Positions 36,531-48,361 of a stretch of DNA of 64,000 bases are shown one piece after another. The notes below the pieces were generated by a model, which ran no database searches, had not been told where the DNA came from, and saw only the letters and a program-made list of their open reading frames with translations. Each line of letters begins with the position of its first letter. Within the stretch, counting starts at the first letter, position 1. The DNA is from Pseudochrobactrum saccharolyticum (lineage in GTDB: Bacteria > Pseudomonadota > Alphaproteobacteria > Rhizobiales > Rhizobiaceae), in contig NZ_VZPG01000004.1 of the NCBI RefSeq assembly GCF_008801715.1, forward strand, positions 186,001 to 250,000, given 5' to 3'. The translations under genes were made by a program, and so were the position numbers.

Positions 36531-37456
36531 AGGCGAGATCTGACAGAAGTAATCGTGATGCGATGATGTCCCGTACATCACTTTCGCACGGTGGTGCTTT
36601 TGTTCTTCCGCGTTTTCTGCGCAAGCCTTTCCGTATTGCCTCGCGCCTGTTCGGCGGCGGGGTTAATGTTCCGCGTTATGCGGGCACTTTCGGCATGATC
36701 GGTTTTCTGAGTGCGACCGGTATTTACGGTATGGTCATCGGTAACCATACACATGAGGTTGTGAAAGCAACGGCATCAACTTTCGGTTTTGCAATCGAGA
36801 AGGTGAGCGTTGCCGGTAATAATGAAACCTCTGAAATTGATATTCTTGAAAAGCTCGGACTGGACGGAGAGACATCTCTTATCGGTTTCAATGCGGATGA
36901 GGCACGTCAGGCGATTGAAACATTGCCTTGGGTCGCCGGTGTTGAAATCCGCAAAGTCTATCCGGGTTCTGTTGTGGTTTCCCTGCAGGAGCGTAAGGCA
37001 TTTGCAGTCTGGCAGTCCGGCCGTGATTTGCTGCTGGTGGATGAAGAAGGCAAGCCGATCGTTCCGCTGAACGGTTCCCGTTATGCCTCGCTGCCGCTGG
37101 TGGTGGGCGAAGGTGCGCAGAAGCGCGGCAAGGCTTTTATTGAAACAGTTGCAGCCTATCCTGATCTGGCCGCCAAAGTGCGTGCCTATGCGCGGGTTTC
37201 TGACCGCCGCTGGGATTTGTTGTTTGATAATGGTGTGCGGGTTTTGTTGCCTGAGCAGGATGTAAAGCGTGCTCTGGCAGAGGTTGAAACCCTGCAGCGG
37301 ACTAAAAATATTCTTGGTCGGGATATTCTCAGCCTCGACATGCGTCTGGATGACCGTGTGACAGTACAGCTCACACCGACCGGCATGGAAAGCCGTGAGA
37401 AAATGCTGAAAGACCGTGAAAAAGCTGCCAAAGCGGCAGCGGGTAGGCGCGTATGA
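36518..37456 (+). CDS. ftsQ: Cell division protein FtsQ
   Basis: A 312-residue bitopic protein. A basic cytosolic tail of about 60 residues precedes one membrane span ([20 protein letters not shown]). The periplasmic POTRA domain begins [20 protein letters not shown] and is followed by the FtsQ beta domain ([19 protein letters not shown]). It bridges early and late divisome proteins through FtsB/FtsL. It starts within the end of ddl and overlaps ftsA by four bases, so ddl-ftsQ-ftsA are translationally coupled. Confidence 0.94.
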   Translation: MHAIKARSDRSNRDAMMSRTSLSHGGAFVLPRFLRKPFRIASRLFGGGVNVPRYAGTFGMIGFLSATGIYGMVIGNHTHEVVKATASTFGFAIEKVSVAGNNETSEIDILEKLGLDGETSLIGFNADEARQAIETLPWVAGVEIRKVYPGSVVVSLQERKAFAVWQSGRDLLLVDEEGKPIVPLNGSRYASLPLVVGEGAQKRGKAFIETVAAYPDLAAKVRAYARVSDRRWDLLFDNGVRVLLPEQDVKRALAEVETLQRTKNILGRDILSLDMRLDDRVTVQLTPTGMESREKMLKDREKAAKAAAGRRV

Positions 37457-38775
37457 GTATCTGGTCTGCAAAAAACACTTCCGGTTCGTCCTCTTCAGGT
37501 CGCCGTACGCGGCTTCTGACAGTGCTTGATGTCGGATCGAGCAAGGTTTCCTGTGTGATTGCGCGTCTGCGCCCGCGGGATGAAAGCGCGTTTCTGCCGG
37601 GGCGTACGCATCGTATGGATGTGCTGGGTATCGGCTATCAGAAATCCCGCGGCGTTAAATCCGGTGTGGTGATTGATCTGGATGCGGCCGAGCAGTCGAT
37701 CCGTCTGGCTGTTGATGCGGCTGAACGTATGGCCGGTCTGACCGTTGAATCGCTGATCGTCAATATTTCTTCCGGTCGCCTGAAAAGCGAAACCTTCAAT
37801 GCGAGCATTGATCTGGGCGGCCATGAAGTAGAGAAAACCGATATTCGTCGCGTGCTTGCTGCCGGTGCCAAACAGGCGCTGCAGGCTGAGCGTCATCTGG
37901 TTCACTCGCTGCCGATTGGTTACACGCTCGACAGTGAACGCGGTATCCGCGATCCGATGGGAATGCTGGGCGATTCACTCGGCGTTGATATGCATGTGCT
38001 GACCGCAGACAGTGCACCTTTGCGCAATCTCGAATTGTGCATCAATCGCTGCCATCTCTCGGTTGAAGCGATTGTCGCCACCCCTTATGCGAGCGGTCTG
38101 GCGGCTCTGGTGGATGATGAGGCGGAAATGGGCGCGGCCTGTATTGATATGGGCGGCGGCACCACAACGATTTCCGTATTCTCGGAAGGCAAATTTATCC
38201 ATGCTGACGCCATTGCCATTGGCGGTATGCATGTAACAATGGATGTGGCACGCGGGTTCTCCACCCGTATGGAAGATGCTGAACGGCTCAAGGTTATGTA
38301 TGGCTCGGCGCTGCCAAGCGCTGCCGATGACCGTGACCTTATCAGCGTTCCGCCGATCGGCGATGACGATCGTGATGTGCCGAACCAGTATCCGCGTTCA
38401 GTTCTCACCCGTATCATTCGTGCCCGTGTTGAAGAAACACTGGAGCTGGTTCGTGACCGGCTGAATGCTTCGGGGCTGGGCCATATTGTCGGTAAGCGTG
38501 TTGTGCTGACAGGTGGCGCAAGCCAGCTGACCGGTATGCCGGAAGTTGCCCGCCGTATTCTGGCGCGTAATGTCCGTATCGGGCGGCCTTTAGGAATTGC
38601 GGGATTGCCGGAAGCTGCAAAAGGTTCGGCATTCTCGGCAACAGTAGGCCTGCTGATTTATCCGCAGGTAGCAGGCATTGAAGAACGGTCTGTTCGTGCT
38701 GCCTCCGGTGGTCGTCTTATCGGCTCCGGCGGACGTATTTCACGGGTCGGCCAATGGCTGAAAACAAGTTTTTAG
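37453..38775 (+). CDS. ftsA: Cell division protein FtsA
   Basis: A 440-residue actin-like ATPase that tethers FtsZ to the membrane. Phosphate-binding and SHS2 features are TVLDVGSSKVSCVIARLRP near residue 25, GAACIDMGGGTTTISVFSEG near 220, and VVLTGGASQLTGMPEVARRI near 350. The C terminus (GRISRVGQWLKTSF) is the amphipathic membrane-targeting helix. It overlaps ftsQ. A possible weak hairpin terminator lies between it and ftsZ. Confidence 0.96.
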   Translation: MSIWSAKNTSGSSSSGRRTRLLTVLDVGSSKVSCVIARLRPRDESAFLPGRTHRMDVLGIGYQKSRGVKSGVVIDLDAAEQSIRLAVDAAERMAGLTVESLIVNISSGRLKSETFNASIDLGGHEVEKTDIRRVLAAGAKQALQAERHLVHSLPIGYTLDSERGIRDPMGMLGDSLGVDMHVLTADSAPLRNLELCINRCHLSVEAIVATPYASGLAALVDDEAEMGAACIDMGGGTTTISVFSEGKFIHADAIAIGGMHVTMDVARGFSTRMEDAERLKVMYGSALPSAADDRDLISVPPIGDDDRDVPNQYPRSVLTRIIRARVEETLELVRDRLNASGLGHIVGKRVVLTGGASQLTGMPEVARRILARNVRIGRPLGIAGLPEAAKGSAFSATVGLLIYPQVAGIEERSVRAASGGRLIGSGGRISRVGQWLKTSF

Positions 38776-38790
38776 TAAGAAGGTGCTGCA

Positions 38791-38825
38791 GCTTTCCTGA
38801 GGAGTAAAATTGAAGGAAAGCAGTT
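38791..38825 (+). terminator. Hairpin between ftsA and ftsZ
   Basis: GCTTTCCT and AGGAAAGC form an 8-bp stem with a 15-base loop, followed by AGTTTT, 15 bases after the ftsA stop. It may partly separate ftsQA from ftsZ, which has a 237-bp upstream gap of its own. Confidence 0.45.
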
Positions 38826-39012
38826 TTGAAACAAGGGTTTGAGATTTTTCATTTCTGACCCGATTACACTCTGGGCTTTTTGCCAAATCATGGTAAATGA
38901 CCGGATAATTTCAAAATGATAACGCGGTTCCTTCCGGGGTATGCGTACAAAAAATAAATCAGAATACGGCACCGCGGCGGCGAAGCGGTGAAAGGCAAAA
39001 GGAACGAAACTG

Positions 39013-40776
39013 ATGACAATCAATCTGCAAAAGCCGGATATCACCGAGCTGAAGCCGCGCATCACCGTTTTCGGTGTGGGCGGGGGTGGCGGTAACGCTG
39101 TCAACAACATGATTAACGCCGGTTTGCGTGGCGTAAATTTTGTTGTGGCTAATACCGACGCCCAGGCTCTGACTATGTCCAAGTCTGAACGTATTATTCA
39201 GCTCGGTGCAGCTGTGACCGAAGGTCTGGGTGCAGGTTCGCAGCCGGAAGTCGGCCGCGCAGCCGCTGAAGAGTGCATTGATGAAATCATCGATCACCTG
39301 AACGGCACACATATGTGCTTTGTAACCGCCGGTATGGGCGGTGGTACAGGTACCGGTGCCGCGCCGGTTGTTGCCCGTGCAGCGCGCGAAAAAGGTATTC
39401 TGACCGTTGGTGTTGTCACCAAACCTTTCCACTTCGAAGGCCAGCGCCGTATGAAAACGGCTGATATGGGTATCGAAGAACTGCAGAAGAATGTCGATAC
39501 TCTGATCGTCATTCCGAACCAGAACCTGTTCCGTATTGCCAATGACAAAACCACTTTTGCCGACGCTTTTGCGATGGCCGATCAGGTGCTGTATTCCGGT
39601 GTTGCCTGCATCACCGACCTGATGGTTAAAGAAGGTCTTATCAATCTTGACTTTGCTGACGTTCGCTCGGTTATGCGCGAAATGGGCAAGGCCATGATGG
39701 GCACTGGTGAAGCCTCCGGCGACGGTCGTGCGATTGCCGCTGCTGAAGCCGCTATTGCGAACCCGCTGCTGGATGAAACCTCCATGCGCGGTGCGCGCGG
39801 CCTGCTGATCTCGATCACAGGTGGCCGTGACATGACACTTTTTGAAGTTGACGAAGCTGCTACCCGTATCCGTGAAGAAGTCGATCAGGATGCTATGATC
39901 ATTCTCGGCGCGACCTTCGATGAAGGTCTCGAAGGTGTGATCCGTGTTTCTGTCGTTGCTACCGGAATCGATAAGCAGATCGGAGACGCGGCGCCTGCGC
40001 CGCTGGAATTTCGCCAGCCAGCGAAACCAGTAGCTAAACCAGCTCCGCAGCCAGCCGCTCAGGCTCCTGTTCAGCAGCCTGTTGCTCAGGCTAAACCTGT
40101 TGAACATGCCGCTCCGGCTCAACAGTCCTTGCATCTGGGTGAAGGTGAGCAGCGCTCCTATGCGCCGCCAGCCGCCACTAATGATGCTGCTTTCCAGCCG
40201 CAGAGCCGTATTTTTCAGGCACCTGCACCAGACATGATGGAAATGCGTCAGCAGCCAGCCGCTCCGCGCCCGCAGATGCAGGCTCCGGTTCAGCCGCAGA
40301 TGCAGCAGCCAGCGCATAATCTGGCACCTCAGCCGCAGTTCCAGCCGCAGCAGCACATGGATCCGGCTCTGGCTCCGCAGCAGCCGCGTCAGGCTCCGCG
40401 TATGCCAAGCGTATCGGACTTTCCTCCGGCTGTTCAGGCGGAAATGAATGCTCGTCGCGCACCGGCTCCGCAGCCGGCACAGCAGGCACATGAAGAACGC
40501 GGCCCGCTTGGTCTGCTGCGTCGTCTGACTGCCAGCCTGTCCCGCCGTGATGACGAACAGCCGACTGCCCGTCTGGAACCGGCTCAGAAACGTGAAATGC
40601 CGGCCGCTCCGATGCAGGCTCGTGCCCCTGAACAGCGTCGTCCGCTGTCGCAGGATGCCTCGATCTATGCACCGCGCAACGGTCAGCTTGACAGTCAGGG
40701 TCGTGCACAGCCGCGCATGGCTTCTGAAGATGATCAGCTTGAAATTCCGGCGTTCCTTCGCCGTCAGGCCAACTGA
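39013..40776 (+). CDS. ftsZ: Cell division protein FtsZ
   Basis: A 587-residue tubulin-like GTPase that forms the Z ring. GTP-binding elements are [13 protein letters not shown] near residue 21 and the signature [13 protein letters not shown] near 107; the T7 synergy loop is [11 protein letters not shown] near 212. The globular part ends about residue 320. A Pro/Gln/Ala-rich disordered linker of about 250 residues follows and ends in the conserved C-terminal peptide [12 protein letters not shown] that binds FtsA. Long linkers are normal in Rhizobiales. A strong terminator follows. The Gln-codon-rich linker creates a long antisense open frame that is not a gene. Confidence 0.97.
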   Translation: MTINLQKPDITELKPRITVFGVGGGGGNAVNNMINAGLRGVNFVVANTDAQALTMSKSERIIQLGAAVTEGLGAGSQPEVGRAAAEECIDEIIDHLNGTHMCFVTAGMGGGTGTGAAPVVARAAREKGILTVGVVTKPFHFEGQRRMKTADMGIEELQKNVDTLIVIPNQNLFRIANDKTTFADAFAMADQVLYSGVACITDLMVKEGLINLDFADVRSVMREMGKAMMGTGEASGDGRAIAAAEAAIANPLLDETSMRGARGLLISITGGRDMTLFEVDEAATRIREEVDQDAMIILGATFDEGLEGVIRVSVVATGIDKQIGDAAPAPLEFRQPAKPVAKPAPQPAAQAPVQQPVAQAKPVEHAAPAQQSLHLGEGEQRSYAPPAATNDAAFQPQSRIFQAPAPDMMEMRQQPAAPRPQMQAPVQPQMQQPAHNLAPQPQFQPQQHMDPALAPQQPRQAPRMPSVSDFPPAVQAEMNARRAPAPQPAQQAHEERGPLGLLRRLTASLSRRDDEQPTARLEPAQKREMPAAPMQARAPEQRRPLSQDASIYAPRNGQLDSQGRAQPRMASEDDQLEIPAFLRRQAN

Positions 40777-40804
40777 TCTGATAAAATACCTTTTGCTTAA
40801 ATTT

Positions 40805-40838
40805 CACCGCGTTCTCATCAGGGACGCGGTGTTTTTTT
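40805..40838 (+). terminator. Rho-independent terminator of ftsZ
   Basis: CACCGCGT and ACGCGGTG form a perfect 8-bp stem followed by seven T. It ends the cell-division part of the cluster. Confidence 0.92.
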
Positions 40839-40933
40839 GTTTTAAGGCTGGTGTTTTATCGGGAAACAAGATTGAGCCTTGAGGCTGTGCGTCCTATATG
40901 AAACTGGCAGATAAGACAGGAAACAGGATTGTT

Positions 40934-41794
40934 ATGAAAACTATGCAGCAAACAATAGCCAGATCATTCCCGCTCTCGGGATTTGGTGTGCATGGCGGCA
41001 AACCTGTTACGCTGGATATCAGTTTGGCGCCTGTGAACCACGGTATTGTTTTTATTCGTCACAATAGCGAAGGGCGGCGTGAGAGCATTCCTGCATTGTC
41101 TGCCTCGCTTGGTTCGACAACGCTGAATACGTCCATCGGTTCAGCTGATTTTGGTGTCAGCACGATTGAACATTTGATGGCAGCGATTGCAGCGCTTGGC
41201 ATTGATAATCTGACCATTGCAATTGACGGCCCTGAAGTGCCGATCCTCGGTGGCGGTTCGGCTGAGTTTATCAGTGCATTCCGCAAGGCCGGATTAGTGA
41301 AGCAGGATGCCCCGCGTCAGTATCTGACTATTTTGAAACCCGTGCGTGTTGAAGACGGACAGAACTGGGCAGAGTTTATACCGCATAACGGCACCCGCTA
41401 TGAGGTGGAAATTGATTTTCCTGTCGCCTCTATCGGCCGTCAGTCTTTCAGCTTTGATCTTGATGCGGATGTTTTTGAGCGTGAAATCGCTAAAGCACGC
41501 ACTTTCGGTTTTATGCGCGATGTAGAAAAGCTGCGCTCCATGGGGCTGGCGCTTGGCTCGTCGCTGGAAAATTCCATTGCTATCGGCGATGAGGGTGAGG
41601 TGCTTAATCCTGACGGGCTGCACTATCCGAACGAATTCGTGCGTCATAAATTGCTGGATTCTGTTGGTGATCTGGCGTTGGCAGGTCATCCGTTTCGTGG
41701 CCTGTTCCGCTCCTATCGCGGCGGTCATAAGCTGAACGCGCTTCTGGTGAAGACATTGCTGGAAAAACCGGATCATTTCCAGATGAAAAGCTGA
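40934..41794 (+). CDS. lpxC: UDP-3-O-acyl-N-acetylglucosamine deacetylase LpxC
   Basis: A 286-residue zinc amidase, the committed step of lipid A synthesis. Features are FSGFGVHGGKPV-type start (FPLSGFGVHGGKPVTL), the zinc-binding STIEHLMAAIAALGID near residue 78, GSAEFISAF, and the C-terminal HKLNALLVKTLL. The frame opens at ATG 40898, but ATG 40934 follows AGGAAACAGGA and gives the normal length. It is independent of ftsZ because a terminator lies between. Confidence 0.95.
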   Translation: MKTMQQTIARSFPLSGFGVHGGKPVTLDISLAPVNHGIVFIRHNSEGRRESIPALSASLGSTTLNTSIGSADFGVSTIEHLMAAIAALGIDNLTIAIDGPEVPILGGGSAEFISAFRKAGLVKQDAPRQYLTILKPVRVEDGQNWAEFIPHNGTRYEVEIDFPVASIGRQSFSFDLDADVFEREIAKARTFGFMRDVEKLRSMGLALGSSLENSIAIGDEGEVLNPDGLHYPNEFVRHKLLDSVGDLALAGHPFRGLFRSYRGGHKLNALLVKTLLEKPDHFQMKS

Positions 41795-42110
41795 GTTTTT
41801 GTTATCTGAAGAACACAGCGCGCAACTATAAATGATAATCAGGACAAATTACTCAATGATTCTTTGAGAGTCTGTTCTGTCAGCCTTAATTGAGCCGCGA
41901 ACACATGCAGTGTGATGGCGGTTTGTAAGAGATTTTGCTGTTTTATGACTGTACGGGTTGAAAAAGTCGTGTCTGGCAGGCATTGCAGTCTCGAAGCAGT
42001 GCGAATAAACTTGTATTAACATTGCCGATTGTTCTCAGCTATGGTTTATGAACCCTCTGACACAGGAATGATTTGCCCATGATTTGTGTTGCCGAAACAC
42101 CGGAGACAGC
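41795..42110. other. Intergenic region lpxC-bamD
   Basis: A 316-bp gene-free gap. It holds a hairpin GCATTGC/GCAGTGC (41980-42002, one G-U) and two GANTC sites (GATTC 41858, GAGTC 41868). The last 60 bp before bamD should contain its promoter. Nothing else is evident. Confidence 0.55.
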
Positions 42111-43016
42111 ATGACGATTTCTAAATTCCCAGATACTGCAGCCAATATTACTGGTGCTGAGGGTTCTCAAATTCGTAAAATGACCAAGCTGGCTATGGCG
42201 ACCAGTGCTGTCGTGCTGACAATGGCGCTTGCAGGTTGTGCCTCCGGTGACAAAGATGTTGACCTGTCCAAATATGTCGAGAGCATTGATCCGGCTGACA
42301 AGCTTTATAATGAAGGTCTTGCCAATCTCGAAGCCGGACGTCTGGACGAAGCGTCGAAGAAATTCGCCGCTGTTGACCGTCAGCATCCTTACACAGAATA
42401 TGCGCGTAAATCGCTGGTGATGTCCGCATTCACCAATTACCGCAAAGGTAATTATGAAGAAGCCATTTCAATGGCTAAGCGCTACAACACGCTTTATCCG
42501 ACTTCGGATGAATCCGCTTATGCCTATTACATTATCGGCCTGAGCTATTTCCGTCAGATTCCGGATGTAACGCGCGATCAGGCGGCAAGCCGCCGTGCGA
42601 TTGCTGCGATGCAGGAAGTTGTCGATCGTTTCCCGAAATCGGAATATGTTGAAGACGCCAAGACCAAGATCCGTTTTGCCCGCGACCAGCTCGCCGGTAA
42701 GGATATGCAGGTTGGCCGTTACTATCTTGAGCGCAAGGAATATCTCGGCGCGATCAAGCGTTTCCGCAATGTGGTTGAGGAATATTCCAACACCCGTCAG
42801 GTGGAAGAAGCGCTGGCTCGTCTGACCGAGGCTTATTTTGCACTGGGGCTGACCTCTGAAGCGCAGACTGCTGCTGCGGTTCTGGGTAAGAACTTCCCGG
42901 ACAGCCCTTGGTATAAAGATTCCTATAAGCTCTTGCAGGGTGGTGGTCTTGAGCCGCGTGAAAACACCGGTTCGTGGCTTTCCAAAGCATCTTCGCTCAT
43001 CACGGGCGGCGCTTAA
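42111..43016 (+). CDS. bamD: Outer-membrane protein assembly factor BamD (ComL)
   Basis: A 301-residue lipoprotein of the BAM complex. The lipobox LAGC places the lipidated Cys at residue 43 of the chosen frame. TPR repeats follow ([64 protein letters not shown]). It helps BamA insert beta-barrels. ATG 42111 has a GGAGA site; ATG 42180 ([12 protein letters not shown]) would give a shorter, more standard signal peptide but lacks a ribosome site. An AGAGC palindrome follows. Confidence 0.93.
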   Translation: MTISKFPDTAANITGAEGSQIRKMTKLAMATSAVVLTMALAGCASGDKDVDLSKYVESIDPADKLYNEGLANLEAGRLDEASKKFAAVDRQHPYTEYARKSLVMSAFTNYRKGNYEEAISMAKRYNTLYPTSDESAYAYYIIGLSYFRQIPDVTRDQAASRRAIAAMQEVVDRFPKSEYVEDAKTKIRFARDQLAGKDMQVGRYYLERKEYLGAIKRFRNVVEEYSNTRQVEEALARLTEAYFALGLTSEAQTAAAVLGKNFPDSPWYKDSYKLLQGGGLEPRENTGSWLSKASSLITGGA

Positions 43017-43023
43017 TGAAAAT

Positions 43024-43062
43024 AGAGCAAGTTGTGATTACAAGATAATTTCAGCTTGCTCT
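43024..43062. repeat. AGAGC-bounded palindrome
   Basis: AGAGCAAG (43024-43031) pairs with CTTGCTCT (43055-43062) with a 23-base loop, immediately after bamD. Confidence 0.55.
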
Positions 43063-43135
43063 GCCTTATTGTTTCCCCGCATTTATACGATGCCCAATGT
43101 GGCCATTTGACTGTAAAATGCTATAAAAGGCAGCC

Positions 43136-44815
43136 ATGCTAGCGCAACTGTCGATCCGCGATATTGTCCTGATTGAGAAACTCGATATCGAGTTTCAAAA
43201 AGGTCTGTCTGTCCTCACCGGTGAAACCGGTGCGGGTAAATCTATTTTGCTCGACAGTTTGTCTCTGGCGCTTGGTGCCAGAGGCGATGCTTCCCTCGTG
43301 CGCCATGGTGCGGAGCAGGGGCAGGTGACGGCGGTGTTTGATGTCGGCATCAATCATCCCGCCCGTAATTTCCTCAAAGATAATGAAATCAATGATGACG
43401 GCGACATTATTCTGCGCCGTGTGCAGAATAGTGACGGCCGTTCGCGTGTTTTCATCAATGATCAGGCGGCAAGCGTTGGTTTGTTGCGTGAACTCGGTCG
43501 TCATCTGGTGGAAATCCACGGTCAGCATGATGATCGTGCGCTGATCGACACAGATTTGCATCGCACATTGCTGGATGCATTTGGCGGGCTGGACGGGCAG
43601 ACTTTGCAGCTGCGTCGCTTGTATAAGCAATGGCGTGACAGTGAGAGTGATCTGGTCAAGCATCGCGCCAAGGTGGAAGCCGCAGCGCGTGAGGCGGATT
43701 ATCTGCGTGCCTCGGCTGAAGAGCTAGATAAGCTCAATCCGCAAGAAGACGAAGAAGATGAGCTGGCTGAAAAGCGCTCTATCATGATGAAGTCCGAGAA
43801 GATCGCGACAGATGTCAGCGAAGCCAATGACCTGTTGTCCGGTCATGAATCGCCGGTGCCGACTTTGGCCGCATTGGTGCGCCGTCTTGAGCGCAAAATG
43901 CCGGAAGCACCGCATCTGCTGGAGCCGGTGATTAAAGCGATTGACGAGGCGCTGGATCGCCTAGGTGATGCGCAGAGCGGTATTGATACGGCAATGCGCG
44001 AGATTGATTTTGATCCGCGTGTGCTGGAGACAGTGGAAGAGCGTCTTTTTGCGCTGCGTGCAGCTTCACGCAAATTCTCTGTGCCGGTGGCCAATCTGGC
44101 TGCATTGCGCGACAAGATGGATGCGGATTTGCAGGATCTTGATGCCGGTGCGGAAAAGCTGGAGCAGCTGGAGAAGCAGGCTCAGGAAAACCGTGCAATC
44201 TACGATGCGGCGGCGTCTGCATTGTCAGCAGAGCGTGTAAAGGTTGCACAATCGCTGACGCAGGCTGTGATGCAGGAATTGCCGGCTTTGAAGCTGGAAC
44301 GTGCGGAATTTATCGTCAATATCGAAACCGATGCGGAAAATCGCAGTGCTGAAGGTATTGATATTGTTGAATATTGGGTGCGTACCAATCCGGGAACACG
44401 CGCAGGGCCAATGATGAAAGTGGCCTCAGGCGGTGAATTGTCCCGTTTCCTGCTGGCGCTCAAAGTTGCTCTTGCTGATCGCGGCTCGGCACCAACACTG
44501 GTATTCGACGAAATTGATACGGGCGTGGGCGGTGCAGTGGCCGATGCGATTGGTCAGCGTCTTGCACGGCTGTCCTCCAATGTGCAGGTACTGTCTGTCA
44601 CCCATGCGCCGCAGGTTGCTGCCCGTGCAACAACGCATTTCCTGATCGCCAAGGCGCAAGGCGAGAGCGAACAGATGCGCACCTCTATCCGCACGATGGA
44701 AGTGGCCGAGCGTCAGGAAGAAATAGCGCGTATGCTCGCCGGTGCCAGTGTGACTGATGAAGCCCGTGCTGCTGCCGAGCGCTTGCTGCGGGAAAACGGT
44801 GCTCTGACTGCATAA
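43136..44815 (+). CDS. recN: DNA repair protein RecN
   Basis: A 559-residue SMC-like ATPase for double-strand-break repair. It has the N-terminal Walker A GLSVLTGETGAGKSILLDSL (residues 26-45) and a central coiled-coil region of about 150-370 rich in Glu, Ala and Leu. The C-terminal signature ASGGELSRFLLALKVAL and Walker B LVFDEIDTGVGG complete it. AAAGG precedes the ATG. No GTTC-N7-GTTC LexA site was found in its upstream gap. ligA follows 70 bp downstream on the same strand. Confidence 0.95.
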   Translation: MLAQLSIRDIVLIEKLDIEFQKGLSVLTGETGAGKSILLDSLSLALGARGDASLVRHGAEQGQVTAVFDVGINHPARNFLKDNEINDDGDIILRRVQNSDGRSRVFINDQAASVGLLRELGRHLVEIHGQHDDRALIDTDLHRTLLDAFGGLDGQTLQLRRLYKQWRDSESDLVKHRAKVEAAAREADYLRASAEELDKLNPQEDEEDELAEKRSIMMKSEKIATDVSEANDLLSGHESPVPTLAALVRRLERKMPEAPHLLEPVIKAIDEALDRLGDAQSGIDTAMREIDFDPRVLETVEERLFALRAASRKFSVPVANLAALRDKMDADLQDLDAGAEKLEQLEKQAQENRAIYDAAASALSAERVKVAQSLTQAVMQELPALKLERAEFIVNIETDAENRSAEGIDIVEYWVRTNPGTRAGPMMKVASGGELSRFLLALKVALADRGSAPTLVFDEIDTGVGGAVADAIGQRLARLSSNVQVLSVTHAPQVAARATTHFLIAKAQGESEQMRTSIRTMEVAERQEEIARMLAGASVTDEARAAAERLLRENGALTA

Positions 44816-44828
44816 AAATCAGTCTTGA

Positions 44829-47039
<2,211 letters not shown>

Positions 47040-47201
47040 ATATTACCTTTTATGACAGGGCAGGTGTGTCTGCCCTGCACTTGATTGGTTTTATGCATCA
47101 GCCTATTCATAACCAGTGTGGGAACGGAGAGCAGTTTTCTGCTTTAGTCCATTCCTCAAATGTAAACGCGGGCTTTAAGGCGCGTTTGAAAAATACTGGT
47201 A

Positions 47202-47993
47202 ATGATGATGGATGGATGTAATCCAAAAATCCTGTCTGGTACCCAGACAGGTAAACTTGCACAATTCTGGGATGGTGCAAGACGCGGCGGGCCGGTTATG
47301 GCGGCGGTCGCGCCTTTTGGCATTTTGTTTGGTGTTGTTGCCGTTGATAACGGCCTGAATGTCAGTGAATCGGTATGGATGAGCGCGGCACTGTTTGCCG
47401 GTGCCAGCCAGCTGGTGGGTATGGAGCTGTTTGGCAAACATGTTGCACCATGGATGATCCTGCTGTCGATTTTCGCGGTGAATTTCCGCCATGTGCTCTA
47501 TTCTGCAGGCACAGGACGGTTGATTAAGCATTTCACGCCGTTGCAGCAGATTGTGGCCTTCTTTTTCCTGACCGATGTTCAATATGCGGAAAGCGAAAAG
47601 CAGGCGGAGCAGAAAAAGCCGATTACCTTTGTCTGGTATATGGGGCTGGCCATTCCGCTTTATCTGTCATGGGTAATTGAAGCTTATATTGGTGCGACTT
47701 TCGGCGGGATGATCGGTGATCCGAAAGCCATCGGTCTTGATATGCTGCTGCCAATTTACTTCCTCGGTCTGGTGATGGGCTTTCGCTCCCGTACAAACTG
47801 GTTCCCGATTGTTGCGGCGAGTTCCGTGACTTCCGTTGCTGCTTATTTCTGGATCGGCTCGCCGTGGCATGTCACCGTTGGTGCAATCGGCGGTATTGTC
47901 ATGGCTGTTGTGATTGCCAAGCCGCTGTCTGGTCGTGAAACCGTGATTACGCTGGATGATGAACCGGTGAAAACTGTGAAGGACGTGCAGTAA
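47202..47993 (+). CDS. azlC: AzlC-family branched-chain amino acid exporter, large subunit
   Basis: A 263-residue polytopic membrane protein with about seven to eight spans. The AzlC hallmark GGPVMAAVAPFGILFGVVA near residue 28 and FAGASQLVGMELF near 65 are clear. With AzlD it forms a two-subunit exporter for branched-chain or related amino acids. Three ATG codons open the frame (47202, 47205, 47208); the first is listed. Its stop overlaps the azlD start (TAATG). Confidence 0.9.
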   Translation: MMMDGCNPKILSGTQTGKLAQFWDGARRGGPVMAAVAPFGILFGVVAVDNGLNVSESVWMSAALFAGASQLVGMELFGKHVAPWMILLSIFAVNFRHVLYSAGTGRLIKHFTPLQQIVAFFFLTDVQYAESEKQAEQKKPITFVWYMGLAIPLYLSWVIEAYIGATFGGMIGDPKAIGLDMLLPIYFLGLVMGFRSRTNWFPIVAASSVTSVAAYFWIGSPWHVTVGAIGGIVMAVVIAKPLSGRETVITLDDEPVKTVKDVQ

Positions 47994-48292
47994 TGTCTTC
48001 AACTGTTTGGATTATTTTTGGCGCGGCTGTGCTGACCTATATCACCCGTATCGGCGGGCATCTCATTCTTTCGCAGTTTGAGCGTGTGCATTATCGCGTT
48101 GAGGCCGGCCTCAATGCCGTGCCTGCGGCAGTGCTGACAACGCTTGTTGCTCCGGCTGCTTTCAATGCTGGCTGGAAAGAGTTTCTGACCATGGTGCTCT
48201 GCACATTGGCGGCATTCCGCATCGGTATTATTCCGCTCTGTATTTTTGGTGGTGTGCTGATTGTGCTGCTGCGCCAATATATGCCGTTCTGA
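47993..48292 (+). CDS. azlD: AzlD-family exporter, small subunit
   Basis: A 99-residue protein with three to four membrane spans (VWIIFGAAVLTYITRIGGH at the start, then GLNAVPAAVLTTLVAPAAF). It is the obligatory partner of AzlC, coupled to it by a one-base overlap. A bidirectional terminator follows. Confidence 0.9.
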   Translation: MSSTVWIIFGAAVLTYITRIGGHLILSQFERVHYRVEAGLNAVPAAVLTTLVAPAAFNAGWKEFLTMVLCTLAAFRIGIIPLCIFGGVLIVLLRQYMPF

Positions 48293-48313
48293 GATCGGTA
48301 TGATATTGATAAT

Positions 48314-48346
48314 AAAAAACCGGCAAAATCGCCGGTTTTTTTATTT
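48314..48346. terminator. Bidirectional terminator between azlD and the aminopeptidase gene
   Basis: AAAACCGGC and GCCGGTTTT form a perfect stem with a 6-base loop; an A run on the left and a T run on the right allow it to serve both convergent transcripts. Confidence 0.92.
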
Positions 48347-48361
48347 CTGTATGGCAAAGCT

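Noticed and set aside
38959-40491. A 510-codon open frame antisense to ftsZ
   Set aside because: It is produced by the Pro/Gln-rich linker and codon bias of ftsZ; low-complexity Leu/Arg/Ser translation and no start signal.
47056-47080. Hairpin AGGGCA/TGCCCT after ligA as a terminator
   Set aside because: It has a short stem and no T tract; too weak to call.
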